Below are positions 12,211-22,902 of a stretch of 64,000 bases of DNA, piece by piece. Both the position numbers and the translations under genes were made by a program. The stretch's first letter is position 1, and every line of letters starts with the position of its first letter. Below the pieces are notes generated by a model, which was given only the letters and a program-made list of their open reading frames with translations, made no database searches and was not told where the DNA came from. Source of the stretch: Phaseolus vulgaris (Eukaryota; Streptophyta; Magnoliopsida; Fabales; Fabaceae); contig NC_023756.2 of NCBI RefSeq assembly GCF_000499845.2, positions 34,618,763 to 34,682,762 on the forward strand, written 5' to 3'.

Positions 12211-12564
12211 TATATACACTTAAAAGCATGGACCTTGATAACACATAAGAACATAAAAGTTTGTTTCTCCTACTCAGACTGGTACATAAATAGGTAATTT
12301 TGGACAAGATAGTGAGTAAAACTATTGGCTTACAATGTTACATTTTGGCGCATTTTCTAAATTTTAACTTAAAATAGAATCAACTTAGCCTGAATTTAAA
12401 AGGAGAGATTAAGAAAGTGTAGAAAATGGCATTGATTAAGTAAGAATATGTACATTAGAGAAACAAGTATTGTTACATTTTTTTCTCCCTGACCATTGTT
12501 CTGCAGGGATATAGGACATACATTGTATCAGTATTTCAATCGAGGGAAGGAAATTTCTTTGTTG
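12211..12564. other. Shared spacer up to the copia insertion
   Basis: Matches about 45,791-46,121 of copy 2. No gene seen. It ends in the target site caaat of the copia insertion. Confidence 0.55.
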
Positions 12565-12722
12565 CAAATTGTTAGAAAGGATGGCTTTAAACTAGAGGGG
12601 GGTGAATAGTTTAAAGATGGTTTTCACAAACTTTTAAGCTAAGAATGAAATTCCTTTGAGAAACAATTGATAAGGAAATCAGTTTGCCAAAAATACAAAG
12701 CAAAAACAACAGCACCAGAAAA

Positions 12723-12738
12723 ACAATCGGTTGTTTAT
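12723..12738. repeat. 16-bp dyad motif, single copy
   Basis: aaacaatcggttgttt: 6-bp inverted arms around tcgg. The partner LTR has two copies here (29,966-30,003). Confidence 0.9.
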
Positions 12739-13344
12739 ACTAGTTTGCAAATATCAAAACAGAATTTAAAGAGATTAAGCATAGAGAGAATGCACACAGA
12801 TGTTTATACTGGTTCACTCTAAACCCAGAGCTACATCCAGTCTTCTCAGAAACCACTGAGCAAATCAACTAAGCAATCAAACCTATATCACTTACAACAC
12901 AACCAAGAAAGTGACCTTGAACCCTTCAAGAAACACACTTCTCCTGGCCAACACACCACACTAAGATTTCTGATCTTGATCCCCTCAAGAACACACAGCC
13001 AATCTCAGCAAACAAACAAAATGTTCTTACATAGATACAAGGATTACACTTGTTACAGAAGCAAATCTGAAATCAATACAAGACAAATCCTATCTCACAC
13101 TCTTTGATCAATCTTAATCTCTAAGAAATCTCAACTCTTTGAAAATCTCAAAACTTGTGTTGATTGAAAAAATCAAATCTGTTTTTCTGTATATATTCAA
13201 AGATGTTGTTTGTTATCAAATCTTAACACACTATTTAATTGCATTTAAAGATTGGTGAAAGCATTTAAAGACTGGAGCGTATGTAGTTAAATCATTAAAA
13301 GCTCAGTCAAAGATAAAACAGTTTTTCTGTTATGGTACCAAAAC

Positions 13345-13382
13345 AAACAATCGGTTGTTTCTTCGAATCAATCGGTTGTTTT
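13345..13382. repeat. 16-bp dyad motif, pair
   Basis: Two copies of the caatcggttgttt motif in the LTR, about 22 bp apart. The gypsy element inserted immediately downstream. Confidence 0.9.
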
Positions 13383-13388
13383 GGTTCT

Positions 13389-14205
13389 TGATCCTGCCTG
13401 TTGACCAAAACGTTGGAACTTGCCTCGTCAATGGATCGACGTGTGCACCGCTTCTACCTCCGTCCTTCGTCACAATCCACTTCAAGAACCTGCAAAAGAA
13501 CAGAGCGGCGCCGCTGCGGCCGATCGCACTCCAACGCCCAAGTCAGTGACCGAACCACCAAATACTAAGAGCAATAACACTCAAGAACTCTCAAGGAACC
13601 ATGCAATGTTCTCTCTCACAGTATGCTCAAGAACTCGCAAGCGTAGAGAGTGTAATCTGAACGTGCGTACCTCGAAAGTTCGTTGGGAAACCCTTTTATA
13701 CCTGGTCACTTTCTCTCTCCTGGCAGTTACGTAGCTGGACACGTGGCTCGCATCCAGTCGTACACGTGCCATCATCTAGAGCCTCCTTGACTTGGGCGCT
13801 GCTTCTGACTCTCTTTTGGCTAAGTTACTTATGCATGGTGCTGCCCGGTGCATAGCTAACTTGGGAGCGCGATCTCTACTAGAACTGGCGAGTTAGGATG
13901 CCTTCGTACGCCTTCCCTGTGGTCTCGCCGGCCGCCTTCATAATCTGCACCACCTTTATCTTTGGCGATGTGCTTACTCCGGCGATCTCCGATCACTTGG
14001 TCGCCTGAGTTTACATCTGGCGACTTCATCTTTAACCTGGTGATCGCCGGTTCTGGTATGCTGGAGATCGGAGCACGCCAACTTAATAACTGGCGACTAC
14101 ACGAGTCCCCCGACTTCCTTCCCTTCTGCCAACCTGGCGTCTTGTCAACACGCCTATACTGTAGTTGGATGCCACGTCATCACTTCCGACTACCAGGGCG
14201 GTACA
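13389..14205 (-). repeat. Gypsy 3' LTR (left)
   Basis: tgatcctgcc...gggcggtaca. It differs from the right LTR at seven positions, mostly C/T or G/A, with no indels. The minus-strand TATA box is at 13,691-13,700. Confidence 0.96.
13691..13700 (-). promoter_or_regulatory. TATA box in gypsy LTR
   Basis: Reads tataaaaggg on the minus strand. The identical box in the other LTR at 24,875-24,884 would drive gag-pol. Confidence 0.65.
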
Positions 14206-14219
14206 CAAGCCCCCCAGTC
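14206..14219 (-). promoter_or_regulatory. Gypsy polypurine tract
   Basis: Minus-strand gactggggggcttg lies directly before the 3' LTR, the expected plus-strand priming site. Confidence 0.8.
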
Positions 14220-14792
14220 TTAAGCGAAGACTTGTCCAGCGAAAAGACTAAAGGAGTCATGTCATCTACATGGCACTGGCGCAGAATTCCAAGCGGTTGC
14301 ACTTTCTGCTCCTCTGACGCTCCACCAAACATTCCCCATCGTTCGACACGTGGCTTCATCAACGGTTACCTTCAGTTAACGTTTGCGCTTCCCAAACCCA
14401 TTTCGAAAAACCCTTAAACCCATTTCGCTCCACTGTTCCATCACTTTCTTCGTATTCTCAGACGCTCCAACTCTCTTCTGCAAAAAAGCTCTCGACGTTC
14501 CTCAACTTCCCGAATCACCAACTTCCTTCATCGCTCTTCCGATCATAAAAAGGTACTTCCTTTCCTCCTTCTGCTGATTTTTCCTGCATTTTGACCGATT
14601 CGCATCATCCTTTAATTGTCTGGTGCATACGTTGTGGGTTGTTTTCTCCATTTCTCCTTTCTCGTAACTTAGGGCTCTGTCAGCGTCACAACGAACCTGC
14701 GTTCGTTCGTTTTTTACCCATTCCTCATGATCGAGTCAGCCTCTGCGAACCCTGATCGTTTTTCCTTTTCTTTTTCCTCTGCAGCTTTCGCA
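14220..14792 (+). other. Upstream region of the plus-strand gene
   Basis: Between the PPT and the start of the plus-strand gene. C/T-rich leader-like DNA with short open frames but no conserved protein. It probably contains the promoter and 5' UTR of the plus-strand transcript, though no unequivocal TATA box was identified. Confidence 0.45.
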
Positions 14793-17441
14793 ATGACTCG
14801 CTCAAAGATCACCCCAAATCCTCCTCCTTCATCACGAAACCCCTCTTCACAAGCACACGACCCACCGCGAGTACGTGGCGCTTCGTCTTCTCAGGCTGAG
14901 AGGCCTGCACCCTCTCGCCCCAACTTGGCTCAGGCCACTCCACCCGTTGCCGGAGGTGCCTCTGTTCCCTCCCAAGACTTCAAAAAACTGTACCCCTGGG
15001 CCACCTCGACTTTGTTGAGGGAAACGTCTTCTGTAAATTCTGCGAGGGCAGTTCTGCGACTAAAGAAAGGGGATGAGCCTCACCAATCATTCCATAAGGA
15101 GCACGACGAAAAGATGACAGTGCTGCCTTGCCCGCTGACCTGCCAGTTTGCGCTGACGACAAGGCAAACAACGGTGGACCCTTCTGCTTCGTTTACACAA
15201 CCTTGTTCAAGAAGGTGAAACTCAGGTTTCCCTTCACTCGCTTTGAGAGGGAGCTTCTCACCGAGCTCAACATCGCCGTCGCCCAGCTCCATCCCAACAG
15301 CTGGGCGTTCGTGCGAGCGTTCCAAGTCATGTGCGACCACCTGGGGTTGCCAGCATCTGTGGATGTCTTCTTATTTCTCTTCGAAGCCAAGCACCCAGGA
15401 GACCGCCTGTGGGTAAGCTTGAATGGGATTGCTGGGAGGTCGATCCTCTCCATCTTCCAGCAATCCTATAAAGACTGGAAGGGCAAATTCGTCCAGGTGC
15501 GTCCCAATGACAAAGACGCGTCGTTGCTCGACGGTTTCCCCTTGTACTGGGTAAACAAGGGGAACAAAGAGTCCAATAGTAGCTTCAGGAGGCCAAGAAG
15601 TCCTGATAGCATGGGTGCCTTGGACAGAGACCTTTGCTTCTTTTGGAAGAGCGTGGCAGATGCCAACATCACCTTCCTCACCACCACGCTCATCTGCTTC
15701 GAATTCTTCGAGGACCAACTCGAAATTCGCATAGGTTAGAACGTCTAAGCTATTTCCTTGACATTATCTCTGTTAACTGTTTCTGGGCGTCTTGTGCGTT
15801 GTGCGCAAGACTTTGGTTTTATTTTCTGCACCATTTATCTGCTTTGCTGCATACTGCCTTATGCATTTATTTTCTTTCTGAGCTAACCATGTATCTTCGC
15901 TTTATGCAGATAATATGTTGGGCCAGGGCAAGCTCACTGAACTGAGGAAGCTCGCTCGCACCCACGGGTTGGCATCGGGTTCCCAAACCGTGCCAAACTC
16001 TGTGGTGGAGATCGCCGCTGCTCAGGGCAGATCGCCACCAAAAGGCCCAACTCCTCCCGATATCCAACCCGCCAACCAACGCCAAAAGCTTGTCCTCAGG
16101 AGACCCAAGAGGGAAGCCCCCCAAGTAGTCCACGAGGAGGAGGAGGAAAGCGACGAGGCAACTGAAGATGGCCTTGTCACGAAGAGGAAGAGGGTGGCAC
16201 CTTCTTCACCACCTGCTCCACCCCCTCTTCCATCATCAACACCGCCATCCACGCCTGCTCCACCTCCAACATTGCCTCCTCCGCCAGCTCCTGCCTCACC
16301 AGTCCAAGCAATTCCATTGGCATCTGCGCCACCTGCGGTTGAGGCCCCCGAGCCAAACTTCATGGAGGACCCCCCGAGCGCCTCCACGCCGTATGTATCA
16401 GCTGGAGGGGGTCCTCCTTCAAATGCCTCAGCCGCAGACGTTGCTCCAGTCGGGGATGAGGTAGACGTTGCTCCAACCGGGGATGAGGTTGCCCATAACT
16501 CTCCCATTCTGATTACTGAATCCCCGACGTCGCCACCACGCCAAGAAGCACCCGCTGAAGCACCAATTAAAGAAGGTGGCGGCGAGAGCCAACAACAGGC
16601 CCACCCGGCGCCTCCACAGGAAGGTCTCTCTATTGAGGTTAAGAGGATGTGGGAGCCTTTCTCTGCTAAACTGAAAATGATGGCAGAAGACTTCCCCACC
16701 ATTATCTCTAGAGCTGTGGAGAGCTCCACCAGGAAGCTCCAGAATGACCTCTTCAACCTTCAAACTGAGAATAACACTACGAGGGTTGAGGTGGAGAAGT
16801 TATCCTTCAATCTGACACTCGCGGAGATTGAACACTCCCGAGTAGAAGATGCGATAAGCACCGAACTCCGGTTGGCGCGCAAGGAGGCCACCGATCTACG
16901 CCACAAGGTGCAGCTTCTGGCTCAAGAGAAGATTGAGCTGGAGAGCAAGATTGTACCTTATCGCGTTAAGGTGGCTGACCTAGAGGCCTTAATAAAAACT
17001 GACGCCGCCAAGGTGAAGAAACTGGAGCAAAGGTCAGCTGATCGGGAGATCTTCCTGGGAAAGGTGGAGAAGGCGAGGGACGACGCCATGGCTGAGCTTG
17101 CCGAAGCCAACAAAGAAAAGGGGAAGATCACTGCTGAACTGGGTCAAGTGCAGGCAGAATCCAAGAAGGTTGCTGAAGACCTTCTTCAAGCTCAAGGAAC
17201 CATTGAACAACTCAAGAAGCAAGCTGAAGAGCTGGAGCAGCAGAACAAGGGGCTGAAGGAACAAACTGAAGAGCTCAAGAAACAGATTGAAGAACTTAAT
17301 CTGAGTTCTGCCCAAATTCTGGCTGCTGGATTCGAGGCTGCACGGGAACAGTTCACCTGCTTGTTCCCCGATCTGGACCTCAGCATGGTGTCCCTTAACA
17401 ACGAGGTGGTGGATGGGAACGTGGTTCCTGCTGAAGACTGA
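14793..17441 (+). pseudogene. Antisense (plus-strand) accessory gene of the gypsy element, two exons
   Basis: This gene runs opposite to gag-pol. The start chosen is the ATG at 14,793 (MTRSKITPNPPP), an N-terminus typical of such proteins; an in-frame ATG at 14,727 is possible. Exon 1 (14,793-15,734) encodes a Ser/Pro-rich leader and a domain like the 'putative gypsy type transposon' family (PF04195): FCFVYTTLFKKVKLRFPFTRF, ELLTELNIAVAQLHPNSWAF. A GT...AG intron (15,735-15,909) joins in phase to exon 2 (15,910-17,441). Exon 2 encodes a basic stretch, a long Pro-rich segment, a short repeat (DVAPVGDEV/DVAPTGDEV) and a C-terminal coiled coil of about 240 residues. One single-base loss near 15,133 shifts the frame inside exon 1; otherwise it is open for roughly 820 codons. 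Function in the element is unknown. Tat elements are known to carry such extra ORFs. Confidence 0.8.
15735..15909 (+). other. Spliceosomal-type intron in the antisense gene
   Basis: 175 bp beginning gttaga and ending ttatgcag, T-rich. It contains stops in the exon frame. Removing it joins ata-g to at-aat-atg and keeps the frame into the 508-codon exon 2. Confidence 0.75.
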
Positions 17442-18773
17442 TCAATTTCCTCCATCCACTACCTTTATGCTTTCTCTTTGCATTCTGTAATGAACTTTTT
17501 TCTTCTTCTGTTTATGTACCCCGAACTGATATTTACTTAATGTCAAGACCTTTGCATTTCTTCTTGTAACTTCTTTAACTGCTTTAACTTTCCTTGCGCA
17601 ATTTACTTCAAAGAAATGACTTAGCGATTTCGTAGGCACGATCTTATACTTAACTGCTTCGAACCACTTGTAATCTCAATGTAATGAGCTTTAACTTCGA
17701 ATAACAACCATTTTAACAACTTGTAATCTCAATGTAATGAGCTTCAGCGTAAAACCATTCTTCAAACGACGATCTTCAACTCAACTAATGGCTTAGAACA
17801 TCGCTTCACCCGATCTGCTTCATCAAAACGGGTCTTTAACTTTCTCGCCACTGTTTGGACTTTTTCTGGTCGCCAAAGACTCTTGGCGATATCAGCTTCT
17901 TTCTGGTTCCACAACTTGGCCATTGTTCCTTCATCTGGAGGTAGAGGCGCCTTTCGGATCCTTCTCTACCTCCTTGAGCTTAAGAACAAGAGACCGGGTG
18001 GCTAGGCGTTCTCTTCGAACCTACCTTAGCCACCTTCCAAACTTCTCCCGCCCTCTACACCATACCTGAACTCGTTCGAGACGAGAAGGATTTTCTCTTA
18101 CCTGAACTCGCTCATAGGCGAGAAGGTCTTTTAACTCGCCTAAACTCGCTCATAGGCGAGAAGGTCTTTTACTTGCCTCTACATTGCCCCGGGGGTTACA
18201 TCTTCTCGCCCCCAGAAACACTGAGGACTTTTCACTGGTGCCTCTACATTGCCCCAGGGGTTACATCTTCTCGCCCCCAGAAACACTGAGGACTTTTCAC
18301 TGGTGCCTCTACATTGCTCCAGGGGTTACATCTTCTCGCCCCCAGAAACACTGAGGACTTTTCGCTCTTCCTCGCCTGCACTCGCTCGACGGCGAGGAGG
18401 TCTTTATCTCGCCTCAGAACGCGCGTGGGCGTTGAGGTCTTTTAATTGGTGCCTCCGATCGTCGAAAGACGATGAGGACTTTAACTTTCTGATGCCTCCG
18501 ATCGCCGAAAGACGATGAGGACTTAAAACTTTTTAGAAAGCATGCAATATATCTTTAACTTGCCTTAAGTCACGTATAAGTGACAAGGTCTTTCTTCAAA
18601 ACTTTCTGAAAACAACAGGCATGCAATCTGAAACAACTTAAACTTTTGAAAACTTCTCTTTATTGGGTGGCCTCGTTAAAAACCCTCCTTAGGGAAAAAA
18701 GAGTGCCCCCTTCAAACTGTTTTAACAGAGACATTGTAATGTAACTTCGTGTTTATCTTTACTTACAAAGTTC
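17442..18773. repeat. Convergent 3' spacer with tandem repeats
   Basis: Lies between the stop of the plus-strand gene and the stop of minus-strand pol. It contains a duplicated phrase (cttgtaatctcaatgtaatg, 17,668 and 17,720), units of ctcgctcataggcgagaaggt type (18,066-18,175), a 65-bp array (18,175-18,366) and a pair of cctccgatcg.cgaaagacgatgagga units (18,443-18,525). A ggcctcgttaaaaaccctcc block (from about 18,669) is a sequence I associate with many plant gypsy 3' regions. Confidence 0.75.
18175..18366. repeat. 65-bp tandem repeat, three units
   Basis: Units begin gcctctacattgc at 18,175, 18,240 and 18,305 and are almost identical. The spacing is exactly 65 bp. The body includes cttctcgcccccagaaacac and ctgaggacttttc. 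Confidence 0.9.
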
Positions 18774-19814
18774 TCAACTGTAATATAACTTGAGGTGCGT
18801 GGCGTTCCAAGTGCGAGGAATCGCCCCTCCTTCCAATGTCTCTAAGCGGTAGGCGCCGTTCCCGAGCGCCTCGGTTATTCTGAACAGTCCCGTCCACTTG
18901 GGCGACAGTTTATTCTCCATCTCGTACTGGTGGGCTTTCCTCATCACCAAGTCGCCTTCTCTGAACAGTCTCGGCATCACCTTCGAGTTATATCTTTGTT
19001 CAATCCTTCTCTTCACCACTTCAGCCTTCAACCTCGCCTCCTCCCTGACCTCATCCAGTAGATCCAGGTTCAACCTTCTTTCCTCATTCGAGTCTTCCTC
19101 TACGAAGTTCTGGAATCTCGGCGAGCTCTCCTAGATCTCCACTGGAATCATTGCGTCGCATCCATAGACCAAGCTGAACGGGGTCTCATGGGTTCCTGAC
19201 TGCTCAGTGGTGTGGTACGCCCAGACTATACGGGGTACCTCCTCAGCCCAGCTTCCTTTGGCTTTCTCTAGCCTTCTCTTCAAACCTCTCAGCAACACCC
19301 GATTAGCTGACTCTACTTGGCCATTTGTCTGAGGGTGCTCGACGGATGCAAACACTTGTTGAATTCCCACCCCTTCGCACAGCTTCTTCAACAGGTGGCT
19401 TGCAAACTGAGTCCCATTGTCCGACACCAGGCGCTTGGGCACACCAAACCGGCACACAATGTTCTTCCACACGAAACCTTCGATCTTGTGTGCGGTGATC
19501 TGGGCCACTGGTTCTGCTTCGATCCACTTGGTGAAATACTCAATCGCCACCACCAAGTACTTCATCTGCTTGATCGCCAGCGGGAATGGTCCCAGAATGT
19601 CGATTCCCCAAGTGTGAAACGGCCAAGGGCTGTAAATCGACTTCAACTCCTCGGGAGGCGCCTTGTGCCAATCGGCGTGCTGTTGGCATTGTTTGCAACA
19701 CTGCGCGTACTTCTTGCAGTCTTCTCTCATCGATGGCCAGTAGTACCCTGCACGGAGAGTCCTCGCGGCCAGAGCTCGACCCCCGACGTAGCTTCCACAT
19801 ATTCCTTCGTGGAG
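18774..19814 (-). pseudogene. Gypsy pol: integrase
   Basis: Integrase inserts the reverse-transcribed DNA into the nuclear genome. Seen here: an HHCC-type zinc region (LHEG...CKQC), a DDE core (WGIDILGPFP, VSDNGTQF, HPQTNGQVESANR) and a C-terminal domain ending at 18,774 (LSPKWTGLFRI, WNATHLKLYYS). No chromodomain follows. Breaks: TAG at 19,817-19,815 at the entry to the domain, and TAG at 19,133-19,131 between core and C-terminus. Frames on both sides are continuous, so each is a single substitution. The second zinc-binding histidine is Tyr (CGSYVGGR, about 19,785-19,800), which would weaken zinc folding. Confidence 0.88.
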
Positions 19815-20890
19815 CTATGCCATGATTCTCGTGCACTTCTCGCCATGTATACATTCCAGGAGTGGGTGAGTGAACCCAAACCTGTACAGATCGCCATCAA
19901 TCAATGTGTACTTGCTAGAATTTTTCTTTACCTTCCTAGCCTCTGTCGGATCCAGCGGGAGAAGGCCATCTGCCAGGCACCGCTTGTACTGTGTTATCCA
20001 GGTGTCTGGCTCATGAGTAGCACAGACCTGTGTCATGTTCGCCCTCTCTCCCTGACACGCTCTAATTCTCGGCGATCTCAACGTTTCTTGCATTAAAGAC
20101 TTGTGACTTCTTGCCGCTTTTTCCGTCGACCTGCTTATCTGAAGAACCAGGTGATCTGCCACAAATGCTCTCGGCGTCTTCAGAGTTTCTTGAATCACCG
20201 TCCTCTGCCTACCCCCCTTGCCTGAACTGGCGAGCTTGGCTAGCAAGTCAGCTCGGGCATTCTGCTCTCTGGGCACATGCACCACTTCAAAGGAGGCAAA
20301 GGAACTCTTCAATTCCTGCACATACTCCAAGTAAGCCGCCATTTGTGGATCTTTAGCTTGGAACTCGCCTGTTACTTGCCCTGTGACTAGCAGCGAGTCA
20401 CTCTTAGCCATCAACACCCTCGCTCCCATTTCTTTTGCCAGCAAGATCCCGGCGATCAGCGCCTCATATTCTGCTTGATTGTTGCTGGCTTTGAAGGCAA
20501 ACCTCAAAGATTGTTCGATCAACACGCCATTGGTCCTTCCAAAATGATTCCAGCACCGCTGCCCTGCTGGTTCGACGATCCATCCACCGAGAGTACCCAA
20601 CGGAAATCGTCCCCTTCAACTCGTGTCGCCTCAGATGAGAGCTCGACCAAAAAATCTGCAAAGATTTGCCCCTTAATCGGACCTCGGGGCTCATACTTAA
20701 TATCAAATTCTGACAGCTCTACTGCCCACTTCACCATCCTCCTAGCAACGTCAGGCTTCTTCAACACCTTCTGGATGGGCAAGTCAGTCATCACCAGAAT
20801 CGTGAAGCTATGGAAGTAGTGGCGCAACCTCCTCGCCGAAAATACCACAGCCAGCGCAGCCTTTTCCAGGGCCTGATATCTCGTTTCGGG
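19815..20890 (-). pseudogene. Gypsy pol: RNase H and second (archaeal-type) RNase H
   Basis: RNase H removes the RNA strand during reverse transcription. The first, degenerate domain (FSARRLRHYFHSFTILVMTD) is followed by a second one beginning LSVDGSSNQQGSGAGIILEG and continuing ASNNQAEYEALIAGI and DSLLVTGQVTGEF. This dual arrangement marks the Tat lineage. Single-base losses shift the frame near 20,893 (a G lost in a G run) and near 20,535 (a C lost in a C run, inside the second RNase H). The downstream reading continues to the TAG at 19,815. Confidence 0.85.
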
Positions 20891-21879
20891 GCCTGCAGCA
20901 CCTTACTAACAAAATAAATAGGCTTCTGAGCCTGATCTTGATCCTGGGCGAGCACCGCACTCACCGCCCTCTCAGTTACAGCAAAATACAACCTGAGAGG
21001 GGTTCCCACCAGTGGTTTACACAAAACCGGCGGGCTCGCCAGATACTCCTTCAGCTTGACGAAGGCTTCCTCGCACTCCTTCGTCCAAGCAAACTTGTTA
21101 TTGCGCCTTAAGCACTGAAAATAGGGATGGCCCTTTTCTCCGCTTGCTGACACGAAGCGAGACAGGGCTGCCATCCGACCTGTTAGCTGCTGAACTTCCT
21201 TCACCGTAGCTGGGCTCCACATCGCCAAGATGGCGGCACATTTATCAGGGTTGGCCTCTATGCCTCTTTCAGTCAAGAGGAAACCCAGAAACTTTCCAGC
21301 CTCCACGCTGAAAATGCATTTCTCTGGATTCAGCTTCAACTTGAACTTGGCGATCGTCATGAACAATTCCTCCAAGTCTGCAACGTGCTTGCTTTTTTCC
21401 AGCGAGGTCACGACCATGTCATCGACGTACGCTTGCACGTTCCTTCCCAGCATCGGTGCAAGTACTCGATCCATCAACCTCTGGTACGTGGCCCCCGCGT
21501 TCTTCAGCACAAACGGCATCACCTTGTAGCAGTAGCACGATCTCTCCGTCATGAAGGCAGTCTTCTCTTCATCCATGGGATGCATCTTGATCTGATTATA
21601 CCCCGAGAAGGCATCCAGGAAGCTCAACAACTTACACCCTGCAGCACTATCCACCAGGGCGTCTATGCTTGGTAAAGGATATGAATCCTTTGGGCAGGCC
21701 TTATTCAGATCGGTGAAATCGACGCACATGCGCCATTTCCCATTACTCTTCTTCACCAGCACGACATTTGCCAGCCATTCAGGGTACTGGACTTCCCTGA
21801 TGTGGCCTGCAGCGAGGAGTTTCTGTGTTTCGTCCCTGATCGCCTGTCTCCTCTCCTCGTTGAACTTTCTTCTTCTTTG
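20891..21879 (-). pseudogene. Gypsy pol: reverse transcriptase
   Basis: Makes DNA from the element RNA in the cytoplasmic particle. Motifs in order: LVKKSNGKWRMCVDFTDLNKAC, LLSFLDAFSGYNQI, PFVLKNAGATYQRLM and the catalytic YVDD in QAYVDDMVV. The domain is complete. A TGA (21,882-21,880) separates it from protease in the same frame. The coding frame clearly continues upstream of the first ATG (21,762). It ends in the frameshift near 20,893. Confidence 0.92.
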
Positions 21880-22902
21880 TCACACTGGTCTCACCAAGTT
21901 GTCCATCGCCAGATGATGGCACAAGAAGTCGGGATCGATCCCGGGCATGTTCGAAGCGGACCATGCGAACGCATCCAGATGCCGTTCTATCACCTTGGCG
22001 ATCTGGTCCTGGAGCTCAACCTCCAGGGATCTTCCCAGCTTGAAGATCTTTCCCCCGATTTCTCTCTCGAGCCACTGCTCGACGGGTTTGGGTCTGGTTT
22101 CTCTGGCGATCACCGCCCTGGCGATTCCCAGTTCTCTCGCTTCCTCAGGGCGATTCCTTGCCTCCTCTTCCTCCAGACCAGCGTTCCCCTCCCCCAGCTC
22201 AGCGTCCACCATCTCCACGTCTCTTTCGGCGGTCTCTTCTGTTACCGTCGATCTGGGCTTCACACCGGGAGGCGGGGTGGTTGTTACGTAACTCACCGAT
22301 CTTTTGTTTTTCAGGCTATTCTCATAGCACTTCTTTGCTTCTTTCTGATCGGATTTGATGGTGATCACCACCCCCTCCATAGACGGCAACTTCACCTTCA
22401 TGTGTCGAGTCGACGGTATAGCGCCTATCCGATTGAGCGTGGGCCTTCCCAACAGGATGTTGTAGGCTGAAGGAGCATTTACAACAAGGTATTTGATTTT
22501 CTCCGTTCTCGAACCCGTCTGGTCACCAGCGAAACCATACAAACACCCTCCATAGGGCCTCAGCTGGTCAAGGGGCAGCTCCAACTGCGTGAAAGTCGGC
22601 CAGAACATCACGTCTGCCGAGCTTCCTTGGTCCACCAGTACCCTGTGGACCTTTCTTCCTGCTGTTATCAACAAAATTACTATGGGATCGTTGTCATGAG
22701 GCACAACATCCCTGAGATCTTGCTTGGTGAATGTAATATCCACTCCCGGCGAGTGGTCTTCAAACATATCCACCGTCATCACAGACCTCGCGTACCTCTT
22801 CCTCTGTGATGCGGTGCATCCACCTCTTGAGAAACCCCCTGCAATGGTGTGGATTTCTCCGTGCGTAGGCATCTCGTGCTGCTGAGCCTCAGCACCTGCT
22901 GG
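21880..22902 (-). pseudogene. Gypsy pol: aspartic protease
   Basis: Would cleave Gag-Pol. The active-site region VLVDQGSSADVMF is followed by the flap and core (LRPYGGCLYGFAGD, YLVVNAPSAYNILLGR), then a linker into RT (MPGIDPDFLCHHLAM). It is in the same frame as gag, separated by one TAA (22,905-22,903). Whether that stop is a natural gag/pol boundary or a mutation is not decidable here. It ends at a TGA before RT. Confidence 0.85.

Larger units (their letters stand above)
12570..13388 (-). repeat. Copia 1 3' LTR, outer part
   Basis: Starts tgttagaaagg. It continues, after the gypsy insertion and its duplicated target, at 25,395-25,686. The total is 1,111 bp against 1,132 bp for the other LTR; the difference is exactly one 21-bp motif unit lost near 12,738. 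Confidence 0.93.

Noticed and set aside
12470..12565. Intron/exon-like border (ttctgcagg) before the copia 1 insertion
   Set aside because: No coding continuity on either side in either array copy.
15193..16763. Minus-strand frames opposite the antisense gene
   Set aside because: Shadow frames; the plus strand has the domain, intron and coiled coil.
19317..22470. Long plus-strand frames across gypsy pol (for example 19,317-20,096; 21,802-22,470)
   Set aside because: Shadows of the minus-strand pol reading in GC-richer DNA.
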